From positions 1-64,000 of the forward strand of contig NZ_JAPJDL010000025.1 in the NCBI RefSeq assembly GCF_026242055.1: a stretch of 64,000 nt of DNA. The letters run 5' to 3'. Below, one piece after another: positions 41,432-49,286 of the stretch (position 1 is its first letter; every line of letters begins with the position of its first letter). A model generated the notes under the pieces. The model was not told where the DNA came from. It made no database searches and saw only the letters and a list, made by a program, of their open reading frames with translations. Source of the DNA: Lentzea sp. NEAU-D7 (lineage in GTDB: Bacteria; Actinomycetota; Actinomycetes; Mycobacteriales; Pseudonocardiaceae). The position numbers and the translations under genes are program-made.

Positions 41432-44400
41432 AGTTCACCTCCGGCCGGTTCGGGAAGACGCGCTCCTTGGTCACCACGTTCTCCACGACCGGCTTGTTGT
41501 CCGGGCCGAGCTGGACGGTACCGTCCGCGTTGCGCGCGTACGTGACCTCCTGCCAGCGCATCGTCACCTCGGACGGCACGCCGTCGGCCTCGCGCGTCGC
41601 CCGCACCTGGTAGTTCTGGACGTCCTGGTGCGGCTGCTTCGAGAACTCGACGAGCTCCGTCTCCTTGTTGCGCCACGACGGCTCGTGGAACCAGCCGTCC
41701 TTCGCGTTGCCGGAGTTGGACCCCGCCATCTGCCCGTGCATGTTGAGGTACTCGCCGAAGCCGCCGAGCTCGTTGGCCAGCAGGTGGCCGCCCGCCCACT
41801 TGACGCGCGAGTTCTCCACTTCCTCCGGCGTGAGCGTGCGGTCCGGAGGGTTGCTCGGGTACGCGGCCTCGCCCTCCTGGTAGGCGCGCTGCTGGGCGCC
41901 CTTGCCGCCGTCGTCGTCGCGGTAGTTCTTGTTCTGGCCGCCCGCCTCGACGTCGCCGGTCATCGAGTCGGTCTGACCGTGCTGGTCCGTGTGGAACGCC
42001 AGCATCTTCTCGCTGTTGTGGTAGTTCGGCACCTGGTACTTGGCGTCCGGCAGCAACGGGTGGCTGAGGTCGGGGTTGAACCCGGACCACTTGCCCTTGC
42101 CGTCGATGGCCATGTCCTGCCGGCCGGGCGTGGCCTCGACCCACTTGACGTTGCCGTCGCCGTCGGTGATGAACGTCGTGCGCGTGCCGTTCTGGTTGAC
42201 CACCGGGTACTCGGTCCAAGGCTGCAACGGCTGGTGGTCGCGCAGCGGAACCGGCACCGGGTCGGGGTTCTCGATCGGCTGGAGCCGGTCGGGCTGGGTG
42301 TTGCCGTCCGGCACGGTCTCGCGGTCGCGGTGCGGCGCCTGGATCTCCTCGTGCCGGTTGAGCGGCTGCCGCGGAGCGTCCGGGTTGGCCGGGTCGACCG
42401 GCTGGTGCGTGGGCCTGTCGAAGTCGACGAACCGCTCGTTGAACGCCGGGTCGTCCGCCGGGATGATCCGGTCCTTCGGCGGAGGCGTGTACTCGGGATC
42501 GGCGTCCGGGTCGTTGCCCTGCGCGCCGTCCCCGCGGTCCACGGCGTCGGCGCCGTCGGTGTCGCGGTCGCTGCCGGGCGCGTACCCGTCGTCGCTCGCC
42601 CGCGTCCTCGACCCGTCCGGGTGGTGCGTCTCCCACTCGCCGTTCGGCGGGATCCTGGGGGAACGCGTGCCGTCGGGCGAGATCTCGGGGTCGCTGGTGA
42701 AGACCCGGCCGCTGCTGTCGGTCCAGGCGGGCTTGGTGGGCGCCACGACCGGCGCGTCGAGGTGCCGCGACAACTGCTGCGCGAAGTCGTTGCTGCCCGC
42801 GTCGCACCCGATCAGCCGGACGGGCCTGCTGCCGTCGTACCCGCTGCGCCGCAACATGTCCGCGTACTCGGCGGGCGTGTAGTCGTGCCCGCCGATGCGA
42901 GCCCGGCCGTCCGGCGTGACGTGCACGTCGGCGGTGAAGAACCGCGGGTCCTCCGGCACCCGGTGGGGGAGGTCGCCCATGTCGGGGTCGCCGCCGTGGT
43001 GCGAGACACCGGCGGGGGTCTGCTCGGCGTGCCGCTCGTGCGCCTGCTCCGGGGAGGGCCGCTCTTCCGCGTGCGACTGCGGCGCGTCGCTGTCGGGCCG
43101 GTTGTCGGTGTCGTGGTGGCCGGGGCCGTCGGTGTCGCGGTGCGGGCTGCCGGGCCCGTCGCCGGGACCGTCGGGCCGCGCGGCGTCGGGATGCGCGGCG
43201 TCGGGCCTGCCGCCGTCGGGCCTGCCGCCGTCGGGCCTGCCGCCGTCGGGACGGTTGTCGTTGGGACGGTTGTCGTTGGGACGGTTGCTGTCGGGACGGT
43301 TGCCATCCGGTCGGGTGTTGTCGGGCCGAGTGCTGTCCGGCCGGTTGCCGTCGGGACGGTTGCTGTCAGGGCGGTTGCTGTCAGGACGCGAGCTGTCGGG
43401 CCGGTTGCCGTCGGGCCGAGTGCTGTCCGGCCTGTTGGTGTCGGGCCTGTTGGCGTCCGGACGTGACGTGTCGGGCCTGGTGCTGTCGGGCCGGGTGCCG
43501 TCCGGACGTGACGCGTCGGGCCGGGTGCCGTCGGGACGGTGGTGCGGCTGGCCGGGTGCGTCGGGACGCTGACCGGGATGCGTGACGGGACCGTCGGCAC
43601 CACGCGGGCGAGCGCCGTCGGGCCGGGTGGCATCGGGCCTGGCGGCGTCGGGTCGGGTGGCGTCGGGTCGATGGGCGTCCGGACGCTGGTGCGGTGCGGG
43701 CGAGTCCGGCCTGCTCGGCCCGCCGGGGCCGTGACCGCCAGGCGTGTGCGGGCCGGGACCACCGGCGTGCGGTGCCCCGGGACCACCCGGAGCCGGCCCG
43801 AAGCCGGGCTGCTGCGGCGTGTGCGGGCTTGCGGGGCCACTCGGCCCGGCGTGCGGGGTGTCCGCGTAGGTCGGCGAAGTGGTCGACTGCGGACGAGTCG
43901 GCGTGTCCGTCCGCGCCGACGGCGACGTGGTCCCAGGACCGCCGTGGCCGTCAGGCGAGTGCGGCGCGCCAGGGCCGCCGGGACCAGACGGCGTGTTGGG
44001 GCCGCCGTGCGGTGCGTTGGGACTGTGCGGCGCACCGGGGGTGCCGTAGGGCGAGCTGGGTCCGGTGTGGCCGTTGGGACTGTGCGGCGCACCAGGACCC
44101 GAAGGGGCGTTGGGGCCGCCGTGCGGTGCTGACGGTGCGTTGGGGCTGTGTGGTGCGCCAGCGCCGCCGTAGGGCGCGCTGGGGCCTGAGGGGCTGTGGG
44201 GCGTGCCAGGACCACTCGGTCCCGATGGTGTGTTGGGACCGCCGTGCGGTGCATTGGGGCTGTGTGGCGCACCAGGGGCGCCATAGGGCGAGTTCGGGCC
44301 CGAGGGGCCGTTGGGGCTGTGAGGCATACCGGGACCGCTCGGTCCCGATGGCGCGCTAAGGCCGCCGTGCGGTGCGTGTGGCGCACCAGGGCTGCCGTAG

Positions 44401-46073
44401 GAGGAGTTCGGTCCCGAGGGGCCGTTGGGGCTGTGGGGCGCGCTGGGGGCGTTCGGTGCGCCTGTGTGCGGTGCGGACGGGCCGAAGCCCGGCTGTGCGG
44501 GAGCCGACGGCCGGGCCGACGACGGGGACATGTCCGGGGTGCGCTGCGAGGGCATTCCCGAGCCCAGGTCGCCGCGGGCGCCCGGCGTGCCGGTCCAGCC
44601 TCCGGCGGAACCCGGACGTGGGCCGCCTCCTGCCGGGGAGCCTCCCGCGGGTCCTCCGGCCGGGCCTCCCGCGGGGCCGCCCATCGGGCCCTGCTGCGGA
44701 GTGGTCGTGGAGCCCGCCGGTGGTGCGCTGTCGCGTGGTGCGGACGGGGCGTGCTGCGACGGTGCTTCCGGTGCCGCGACGCCTGCCTGGGTGGTCTGGC
44801 CCGCGTTGCGCGGCGGGGGTGCCGGTGCGTCGGGAGGTGACGACGGTCCGTTCGTGCTCGGGCCCGACGGGCCACCGGACGGAGACGGCCCGCCGCTCGA
44901 CGGCGAACCCGGCGAACCCGGTGACGGGGCGTTCGACGTGCTGGGGCCGTCCGGTCCAGGCGAGGACGAGGGGCCGTTCGGAGTGGAAGAAGGCGCGCCC
45001 GGCGAAGGCGCGGAAGCCGACGGCGAACCCGGTGACGGCGACGCCGGACTCGGACCGTCCGGAGAGGACGGTGAAGACGGAGAAGAGGGAGAAGAGGGAG
45101 AAGACGGGGAGGACGGCGGCGCCGAAGGCGACGAAGGCGACGAAGTCGTTGGCGCGTCAGGGGAAGACGAGGTGGGCGAGCCGCTGGTGTGCGTGCCGCC
45201 GGCGTTCGGGAGGTCCGGCGTGCTCGTCGATTGGAACAGGCCACCGGGCTTGATGGACTTCGTCGAGATGACGTCCAGGCCGGTGACCTTGCCGACCAGC
45301 TTGCCGACGACCTTCATGATCTTCGTGAAGATCTCGACGATCCTGCCGAGCAGGGGAGAGACCTTCTTGATGGTCTTGATGAGCTTCTGGATGAGCTCAC
45401 CGATGCGCGTGGCCCACTTCGAGATCGCGGTCACGGCCTGCGCCACGATCACCGGCGTGCCGAACCCGAGCGTGAACACGGCTTCGAGCACCCACGTGAT
45501 CAGCTTCCCGACCAGGTCGGCGATCAGGTCGCGCACCATCTCGCGCACGAACGCGACGACCATGCCCATCACGCCGACGACGGTGCCGACGGAACCGGCG
45601 GCGGACGCGGCGCCGGTGAGCGCGTCACCCTGGGCGCCCGCGGCGGCCCGGTACGCGTCCGCGGCGGTGCCCTGCCACTCGGTGGTGCCCTGCACCGACT
45701 GCTGGTAGTCCTGCGCGATCTTGCCGAGCTCCTCGGAGACCTTGTTCCAGGTGGCCGAGTACGACTCGATCACCGGCGGGTCACCGGCCAGCCAGTCCAG
45801 GGCCTCCTTCAACGGCTGCATGTGTTCCATGAGGAACGAGGCCGCGGAGGACAGCAGCGTGCCGAACGGGTCGATCGCCATCGACGCGGCGTCCGCGACG
45901 AGGCCCACCATGCCCAGGCCGCCCTCGACCCAGTTGCCGTCCTTGATGCCGTTGAACGTGTCCATCGCGGACTCGGCGATGGAGATGCCCGTCGCCCAGC
46001 CGTTGTCGCCCGTCCCCGCGTTCATGAAACCCGACGGTTCGGCGTCTGGCTTGACCACCAGGGGGTTCGACAT
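41400..46073 (-). CDS. giant WXG-type polymorphic toxin with C-terminal nuclease domain
   Basis: A 1557-residue protein. Residues about 1-270 are a WXG100-like, helical secretion region (WQG at about 140) with long hydrophobic helices, pointing to type VII secretion. Residues about 295-960 are a Ser/Pro/Gly-rich linker with three repeat styles. Residues about 1040-1120 hold a pre-toxin domain with RPVRLIGCDAGSNDFAQQL and DAPVVAPTKPAWTD. The C-terminus (about 1290-1557) matches the DNA/RNA non-specific endonuclease (Endonuclea_NS_2/YeeF) type, with the catalytic His in WAGGHLLANELGGFGEYLN. The start MSNPLVV was chosen over an upstream frame that lacks family support. YezG-like immunity genes follow directly, which agrees with a DNase toxin. 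Confidence 0.87.
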   Translation of the reverse strand: MSNPLVVKPDAEPSGFMNAGTGDNGWATGISIAESAMDTFNGIKDGNWVEGGLGMVGLVADAASMAIDPFGTLLSSAASFLMEHMQPLKEALDWLAGDPPVIESYSATWNKVSEELGKIAQDYQQSVQGTTEWQGTAADAYRAAAGAQGDALTGAASAAGSVGTVVGVMGMVVAFVREMVRDLIADLVGKLITWVLEAVFTLGFGTPVIVAQAVTAISKWATRIGELIQKLIKTIKKVSPLLGRIVEIFTKIMKVVGKLVGKVTGLDVISTKSIKPGGLFQSTSTPDLPNAGGTHTSGSPTSSSPDAPTTSSPSSPSAPPSSPSSPSSPSSPSSPSSPDGPSPASPSPGSPSASAPSPGAPSSTPNGPSSSPGPDGPSTSNAPSPGSPGSPSSGGPSPSGGPSGPSTNGPSSPPDAPAPPPRNAGQTTQAGVAAPEAPSQHAPSAPRDSAPPAGSTTTPQQGPMGGPAGGPAGGPAGGSPAGGGPRPGSAGGWTGTPGARGDLGSGMPSQRTPDMSPSSARPSAPAQPGFGPSAPHTGAPNAPSAPHSPNGPSGPNSSYGSPGAPHAPHGGLSAPSGPSGPGMPHSPNGPSGPNSPYGAPGAPHSPNAPHGGPNTPSGPSGPGTPHSPSGPSAPYGGAGAPHSPNAPSAPHGGPNAPSGPGAPHSPNGHTGPSSPYGTPGAPHSPNAPHGGPNTPSGPGGPGAPHSPDGHGGPGTTSPSARTDTPTRPQSTTSPTYADTPHAGPSGPASPHTPQQPGFGPAPGGPGAPHAGGPGPHTPGGHGPGGPSRPDSPAPHQRPDAHRPDATRPDAARPDATRPDGARPRGADGPVTHPGQRPDAPGQPHHRPDGTRPDASRPDGTRPDSTRPDTSRPDANRPDTNRPDSTRPDGNRPDSSRPDSNRPDSNRPDGNRPDSTRPDNTRPDGNRPDSNRPNDNRPNDNRPDGGRPDGGRPDGGRPDAAHPDAARPDGPGDGPGSPHRDTDGPGHHDTDNRPDSDAPQSHAEERPSPEQAHERHAEQTPAGVSHHGGDPDMGDLPHRVPEDPRFFTADVHVTPDGRARIGGHDYTPAEYADMLRRSGYDGSRPVRLIGCDAGSNDFAQQLSRHLDAPVVAPTKPAWTDSSGRVFTSDPEISPDGTRSPRIPPNGEWETHHPDGSRTRASDDGYAPGSDRDTDGADAVDRGDGAQGNDPDADPEYTPPPKDRIIPADDPAFNERFVDFDRPTHQPVDPANPDAPRQPLNRHEEIQAPHRDRETVPDGNTQPDRLQPIENPDPVPVPLRDHQPLQPWTEYPVVNQNGTRTTFITDGDGNVKWVEATPGRQDMAIDGKGKWSGFNPDLSHPLLPDAKYQVPNYHNSEKMLAFHTDQHGQTDSMTGDVEAGGQNKNYRDDDGGKGAQQRAYQEGEAAYPSNPPDRTLTPEEVENSRVKWAGGHLLANELGGFGEYLNMHGQMAGSNSGNAKDGWFHEPSWRNKETELVEFSKQPHQDVQNYQVRATREADGVPSEVTMRWQEVTYARNADGTVQLGPDNKPVVENVVTKERVFPNRPEVNYGPQDRYKGR
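43195..45190 (-). repeat. low-complexity repeat tracts inside the toxin gene
   Basis: Three in-frame tracts are visible: Arg-Pro-Asp-x-x pentapeptides (about 43195-43690, for example NRPDSNRPD), Pro/His/Gly repeats such as GAPHSPNAPHGGPNTPSG (about 43690-44480), and Ser-Ser-Pro/Pro-Ser runs (about 44820-45190). They would form an extended stalk between the secretion part and the tip. The DNA is repetitive enough to recombine or to collapse in assembly. Confidence 0.85.
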
Positions 46074-46253
46074 CACATGTCTCCGATGGTCTTGGTGATG
46101 TCCTCCGGCACGTGCCGTCCTTCCCCCGAAACGCAGCGGACCGTGGTGGTTCCCCAGGATGACGCAGCGCCGGTCGCGCCGGTTCCACCAGGTGTCCAAA
46201 TAGGCCGTGCGGCGCAGCCGCGTTGCTCCGGTGGGATCAGGCCGCGACAAAAG

Positions 46254-46292
46254 CCCGTGCCCGTCCCCGCGAGGTGCGGGGACGGGCACGGG
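46254..46292 (-). terminator. intrinsic terminator of the MHS transporter gene
   Basis: A perfect 17-bp stem (46254-46270 with 46276-46292) and 5-base loop begin 12 bases after the transporter stop. On the reverse strand the stem is followed by CTTTTG, giving a short U-tract. Confidence 0.92.
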
Positions 46293-46303
46293 GGAAGAAC
46301 GCG

Positions 46304-47605
46304 TCAGGCCTTGGCGGTCTCGACCGCGGGCTCCTGCGGCAGGCGCCCGAGCTCCGCCGTCGGACGCCGGAAGGTCTCGCGTCCCGTCGCGATCGCGGTG
46401 GCGCTGACCGCGCACACCGCGGCCGTGAAGATCGCGACGCCGATCCAGTCGTCACGGCCGGAGCCGATCGCCGCCACCACGCTGGGGGCGAACCCGGCGA
46501 CGGCGAACCCGATCTGCGTGCCGATCGCCATGCCGGACAGCCTGACCTCGGTGCTGAACATCTCGCCGTACAGCGACGGCCAGATGCCGTTGATCGCGGA
46601 GTAGGCCACGCCGAACAGCAGGATGCCGAGCGCGAACACCAGTCCGTACGCGCCGATGGAGATCGACCACAGGTAGGGGAAGATCAGCACGGCGCACGCG
46701 CCGCAGCCGGCGAGGAACACCGGTTTGCGGCCGACCCGGTCGGAAAGCCCCGCCAGCAACGGGATCGCGGCCAGGGCGACGACGTTGGCGAGGACGCCGA
46801 CCCAGAGCATCGGCGTGCGCGCCAGGCCGATCGTGTTCACCGCGTAGCTCAGGGCGTAGACGGTGAAGATCGTGCTGACCGAGGCGATGGTGGCCGCGAC
46901 GACGACGCGCAGGACGTCGGCCCAGTGCGTCCGGAACAGCGTCGCGACGGGCAGCTTGGCCGGCTTGGTGCGCTTGAACTCCGCGGTCTCGTCGATCTTG
47001 CGCCGGATCACGAGGCCGACCACCACGACGACGGCGCTGCACCAGAACGGCACCCGCCAGCCCCACGACAGCAGGTCCTCCTGGGGGAGCGCGGCCACGG
47101 GCAGGAAGATCGCCGTGGCGAGGATCTGCCCCGCCTGCGTGCCGCTCAGGGTGAAGCTGGTGAAGTACGCCCGGCGGTTCTCCGGTGCGTGTTCCAGCGA
47201 CATCGAGTTCGCGCCCGCCTGCTCGCCCGAGGCCGAGAGTCCCTGCAGCAGGCGGAGGACGACGAGCATGATCGGCGCGATGACGCCGGCGGTGTCGTAG
47301 GTGGGCAGGCAGCCGACGGCGAAGGTCGCCACGCCCATCAGCAGCAGCGTGAAGACGAGGACCTTCTTGCGGCCGAAGCGATCGCCGACGTGCCCGAGCA
47401 CGAACGCGCCGAGCGGCCGGGCGGCGTAGCCGACGCCGAACGTGGCGAGGGCGAGCAGGGTGCCGGTCGCCGGATCGGCGGCGGGGAAGAAGACCTTGTT
47501 GAACACCAGCGCGGCGGCGGTGCCGTAGATGAAGAAGTCGTAGTACTCGAGGGCGCTGCCGATCCAGGCTGCCAGCGCAGTCTTGCGGGCCATCGATGTG
47601 GTCAC
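46304..47605 (-). CDS. MHS-family MFS transporter (shikimate/quinate-type)
   Basis: A 433-residue 12-helix metabolite:H+ symporter. MHS marks are the N-terminus AAWIGSALEYYDFFIYG, the loop motif LGHVGDRFGRKKVL (about 74-87) and GLSDRVGRKPVF (about 280-291), and RLLQGLSASGEQAGAN. The substrate is inferred as quinate or shikimate from the genes it travels with. The GTG start has an AGGAG ribosome binding site, and a TetR-type operator lies directly upstream of that. A strong terminator follows. Confidence 0.88.
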   Translation of the reverse strand: MTTSMARKTALAAWIGSALEYYDFFIYGTAAALVFNKVFFPAADPATGTLLALATFGVGYAARPLGAFVLGHVGDRFGRKKVLVFTLLLMGVATFAVGCLPTYDTAGVIAPIMLVVLRLLQGLSASGEQAGANSMSLEHAPENRRAYFTSFTLSGTQAGQILATAIFLPVAALPQEDLLSWGWRVPFWCSAVVVVVGLVIRRKIDETAEFKRTKPAKLPVATLFRTHWADVLRVVVAATIASVSTIFTVYALSYAVNTIGLARTPMLWVGVLANVVALAAIPLLAGLSDRVGRKPVFLAGCGACAVLIFPYLWSISIGAYGLVFALGILLFGVAYSAINGIWPSLYGEMFSTEVRLSGMAIGTQIGFAVAGFAPSVVAAIGSGRDDWIGVAIFTAAVCAVSATAIATGRETFRRPTAELGRLPQEPAVETAKA

Positions 47606-47616
47606 GGCGTACTCCT

Positions 47617-47637
47617 ATGTACGGCCTAGTTAGTTAA
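47617..47637. promoter_or_regulatory. operator-like site O1 upstream of the transporter
   Basis: The 21-bp site reads ATGTACG, two free bases, CTAGT, one free base, AGTT, one free base, A. The same pattern occurs inverted at 48401-48421 (17 of 21 identical). It sits immediately upstream of the transporter ribosome binding site. The TetR protein encoded between the sites is the natural candidate ligand. Confidence 0.65.
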
Positions 47638-47680
47638 TACAAGGTCGGATACGCCACCCCCGCGTGTCAAGGGTCAGATT

Positions 47681-48325
47681 TCAGCTGGTCAAGTAATTGA
47701 TCAGCATGTCACCGAGCATGCGTCGGTGGTGCTCGCGGCGGCCGGGGTCGAGCATGTCCCGTCCGAAGATCGCGGCGAACGTGTGCCGGTTCGCGAGCCG
47801 GAAGACGCAGAACGAGCTGATCACCATGTGCACGTCGAGCGGGTCGGCGTCGGCGCGGAACCGCCCCGCGGCGCGGCCCCGTTCGAGGAGCTTCGTCAGG
47901 CCTTCGAGCGCCGGGTTCGCGAGGCCCGCCAGCACTTCCGACCGGGCGATGTGCTCGGCGCGGTGGATGTTCTCGATGCTGACGAGCCTGATGAAGTCGG
48001 GATGCGCCTCGTGGTGGTCGAAGGTCAGCTCCGCGAGCCGGCGGATGCCCTCCTCCGGCTCCAGGTGCTCGACGTCGACCTCGGCCTCCAGTGCCCGGAT
48101 CGCCAGGTAGGCCTGCTCCAGCACGGCGATGTAGAGCTGTTCCTTGCCGCCGAAGTAGTAGTAGATCATCCGCTTGGTCGTGCTGGTGCGCTCGGCGATC
48201 TCGTCGACCCGTGCCCCTGTGTAGCCCTTGTCGGCGAACTCGCGCGTGGCCACTTCCAGGATGTCGGCGCGCGTGCGGTCCTTGTCCCGCTGGCGCTCGG
48301 CGTCGGATGACGGCGGTACGGCCAC
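47681..48325 (-). CDS. TetR-family transcriptional regulator
   Basis: A 214-residue regulator. The N-terminal HTH (about 18-64) reads RADILEVATREFADKGYTGA then TSTTKRMIYYYFGGKEQL; the C-terminal ligand domain follows. The GTG at 48325 has a GAAGGGGG ribosome binding site; a TTG further upstream (48358) is weaker. It lies between the transporter and the divergent dehydrogenase and probably represses both until quinate, shikimate or protocatechuate is present. Confidence 0.9.
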   Translation of the reverse strand: MAVPPSSDAERQRDKDRTRADILEVATREFADKGYTGARVDEIAERTSTTKRMIYYYFGGKEQLYIAVLEQAYLAIRALEAEVDVEHLEPEEGIRRLAELTFDHHEAHPDFIRLVSIENIHRAEHIARSEVLAGLANPALEGLTKLLERGRAAGRFRADADPLDVHMVISSFCVFRLANRHTFAAIFGRDMLDPGRREHHRRMLGDMLINYLTS

Positions 48326-48400
48326 CGAGCCCCCTTCGATCTGCTGATGACCAGCCAACTCTAGTCCAGCACTTCCTGACGGCGACTCGGTGCGCTAACG

Positions 48401-48421
48401 TGAACTCACTAGTTCGTACAT
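48401..48421. promoter_or_regulatory. operator-like site O2 upstream of the dehydrogenase
   Basis: This is the inverted counterpart of the site at 47617-47637 and contains the perfect dyad GAACT-CACT-AGTTC (48402-48415). It sits just before the GGGGAGG ribosome binding site of the shikimate/quinate dehydrogenase gene and 76 bases upstream of the TetR start, so one repressor could control all three transcripts. Confidence 0.65.
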
Positions 48422-48437
48422 TAATCGGGGAGGCCGG

Positions 48438-49286
48438 GTGGCCAACTACCTGATCGGGCTCATCGGTTCCGGCATCGGCCCGTCCCTGAGCCCGGCGCTG
48501 CACGAGCGCGAGGCCGCCGAGCTCGGACTGGGGTACGAGTACCGGCTCCTCGACCTCGACGTCATCGGACAACCCGTGGGCGACGTGCTGGCCGCGGCCA
48601 GGGCCGAGGGGTTCGACGGGCTCAACATCACCCATCCGGCGAAGCAGGCCGTCCTGCCGCACCTGGACGAGATCGTCCCCGAGGCGGCCGCCCTCGGCGC
48701 CGTCAACACCGTGGTCTTCGACCAGGGCAGGGCGATCGGCCACAACACCGACGCGACGGGGTTCGCCCGCAGCCTGAGGCTGGGCCTGCCGGGCGCCGCG
48801 ATGGCGAACGTCGTCCTGGTCGGAGCGGGCGGGGCGGGTGCCGCCGTGGCCCACGCGCTGTTGTCGCTCGGCACCGGGCACCTCGGCGTCCACGACGTCG
48901 ACGAGAACCGGAGCGCGCGGCTGGTGGCGGCGCTGGAAAGCAGGTTCGGCGCCGGCCGTGCCGCCGTCTGCGGTCCCGAGGCGGTGCGCACCGCGGACGG
49001 CCTCGTCCACGCGACCCCCACCGGCATGGCCGCCCATCCGGGCCTGCCGATCGATGAGTCGTTGCTGCGCGGCGAACTCTGGGTCGCCGACATCGTCTAC
49101 CGGCCGCTGGAGACCGGGCTCCTCGCCGCAGCACGGGCACGGGGCTGCCGGGTGCTGCACGGGGGCGGCATGGTCGTGCTCCAGGCCGCGGAGTCGTTGC
49201 GGCTGTTCACCGGCGCCGAGCCGGACGCCGGCCGGATGCTCGCCCACTTCGCGGAACTGGAAGGAGAACCGGCGCATGCGTCCTGA
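48438..49286 (+). CDS. quinate/shikimate dehydrogenase (AroE/QuiB family)
   Basis: A 282-residue member of the shikimate dehydrogenase family. The substrate end has GSGIGPSLSPALHE (about 10-23) and the catalytic Lys in LNITHPAKQAVLP (about 61-73); the nucleotide site is VVLVGAGGAGAAVAHAL (about 126-142). The GPSLSPALHE form is that of catabolic QsuD-like enzymes that oxidise quinate or shikimate with NAD. It is the first gene of the catabolic operon and overlaps the dehydratase gene by 11 bases. The GTG start has GGGGAGG at 5 bases. Confidence 0.9.
   Translation: MANYLIGLIGSGIGPSLSPALHEREAAELGLGYEYRLLDLDVIGQPVGDVLAAARAEGFDGLNITHPAKQAVLPHLDEIVPEAAALGAVNTVVFDQGRAIGHNTDATGFARSLRLGLPGAAMANVVLVGAGGAGAAVAHALLSLGTGHLGVHDVDENRSARLVAALESRFGAGRAAVCGPEAVRTADGLVHATPTGMAAHPGLPIDESLLRGELWVADIVYRPLETGLLAAARARGCRVLHGGGMVVLQAAESLRLFTGAEPDAGRMLAHFAELEGEPAHAS

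Noticed and set aside
43195-43540. CRISPR-like short regular repeats (GTCGGGACGGTTG units)
   Set aside because: The repeats are in frame, encode Arg-Pro-Asp pentapeptides and lack unique spacers of constant length.
42812-45244. 810-codon Arg/Pro/Thr-rich frame within the toxin gene
   Set aside because: It is an out-of-frame reading of the toxin repeat region. The true frame joins recognisable N- and C-terminal domains.
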